A stretch of 64,000 nucleotides of DNA. It comes from Actinoplanes auranticolor. GTDB lineage: Bacteria; Actinomycetota; Actinomycetes; Mycobacteriales; Micromonosporaceae. The position numbers were made by a program, and so were the translations under genes. A model generated the notes under the pieces. The model was not told the origin of the DNA and did no database searches. It saw only the letters and a list, made by a program, of their open reading frames with translations. Of this stretch, positions 63,862 to 64,000 are shown piece by piece. Position 1 is the first letter of the stretch. Each line of letters opens with the position of its first letter. The DNA lies in NCBI RefSeq assembly GCF_018332655.1, contig NZ_BOQL01000061.1:1-64000 (forward strand), in the 5' to 3' direction.

Positions 63862-64000
63862 TCAGGCCTCGCTCAGCACCGAGTGCCGCTCGATGACTTC
63901 CTCGCGGCCCGGGCCGACGCCGACCACGGAGATCCGCGCACCGATGCGTTCCTCGACGAACTCGACGAAGCGCTGGGCGTTCTCCGGCAGCTCGTCGAAG
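63862..64000 (-). CDS. purA: Adenylosuccinate synthetase PurA (C-terminal part)
   Basis: Only the last 46 codons are inside the window. They read FDELPENAQRFVEFVEERIG, then ARISVVGVGPGREEVIERHSVLSEA and stop. FDELPENAQ...VGVGPGR is the conserved C-terminus of adenylosuccinate synthetase, which makes adenylosuccinate from IMP, aspartate and GTP in purine synthesis. The gene continues beyond 64000. Confidence 0.92.
   Translation of the reverse strand, partial: FDELPENAQRFVEFVEERIGARISVVGVGPGREEVIERHSVLSEA

Overview
The window is high-GC (roughly 70%) DNA with strongly GC-biased third codon positions, frequent GTG starts and AGGAGG-type ribosome sites, so it is an actinobacterial chromosome. 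The dnaK-grpE-dnaJ-hspR operon with HAIR operators, a FadE5-type acyl-CoA dehydrogenase, DUF3151 next to an EspI-like ATPase, and many proline-rich membrane proteins point to the Micromonosporaceae, probably Actinoplanes or a relative (inference). No IS element, prophage, CRISPR array, tRNA or rRNA was seen; it looks like core chromosome with small accessory genes between housekeeping blocks.

Layout. 0-5.2 kb: small metabolic and membrane genes and a SpoIIE-type phosphatase. 5.4-10.5 kb: fadE5 with a probable repressor operator, a SixA phosphatase, and a divergent quinone reductase/HxlR regulator pair. 10.5-17.3 kb: a hemolysin III protein, a thioredoxin-NHL protein of the NHLRC2 type and a very large disordered LppU-type membrane protein. 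17.6-21.6 kb: a 45-aa basic protein and a three-gene 2-oxoacid dehydrogenase operon (E1 alpha, E1 beta, E2). 22-30.3 kb: a low-complexity membrane protein, an Uma2-like remnant and a tandem pair of dynamin-like GTPases. 30.4-42.3 kb: the heat-shock block, dnaK-grpE-dnaJ-hspR and clpB, each controlled region carrying an HspR inverted repeat, with a KhtT/KhtU-type antiporter and an MFS efflux gene between them. 42.3-47.7 kb: small membrane proteins, an ArsR regulator, a class II aldolase and a DedA protein.

47.7-59.7 kb is the most interesting part. It holds a Pnkp-Hen1 RNA repair operon and then, a few kb away, a separate small Rnl2-like RNA ligase, a LOG/SLOG nucleotide-binding protein and an ADP-ribosylglycohydrolase. 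The last two are divergent, start 18 nt apart and appear to share one symmetric -10 element. Pnkp-Hen1 is a known system; the association with the other three genes is inferred here. A sigma factor coupled to an LCP protein, and the glycolytic gene fba, lie within the same stretch.

59.7-64 kb: DUF3151, an EspI-like ATPase with a proline-rich N-terminus, a diacylglycerol-kinase-like protein with an N-terminal cysteine cluster, and the 3' end of purA. The grouping of dnaK, purA, DUF3151, fba, dedA and clpB recalls the Rv0350-Rv0384c region of Mycobacterium tuberculosis (from memory).
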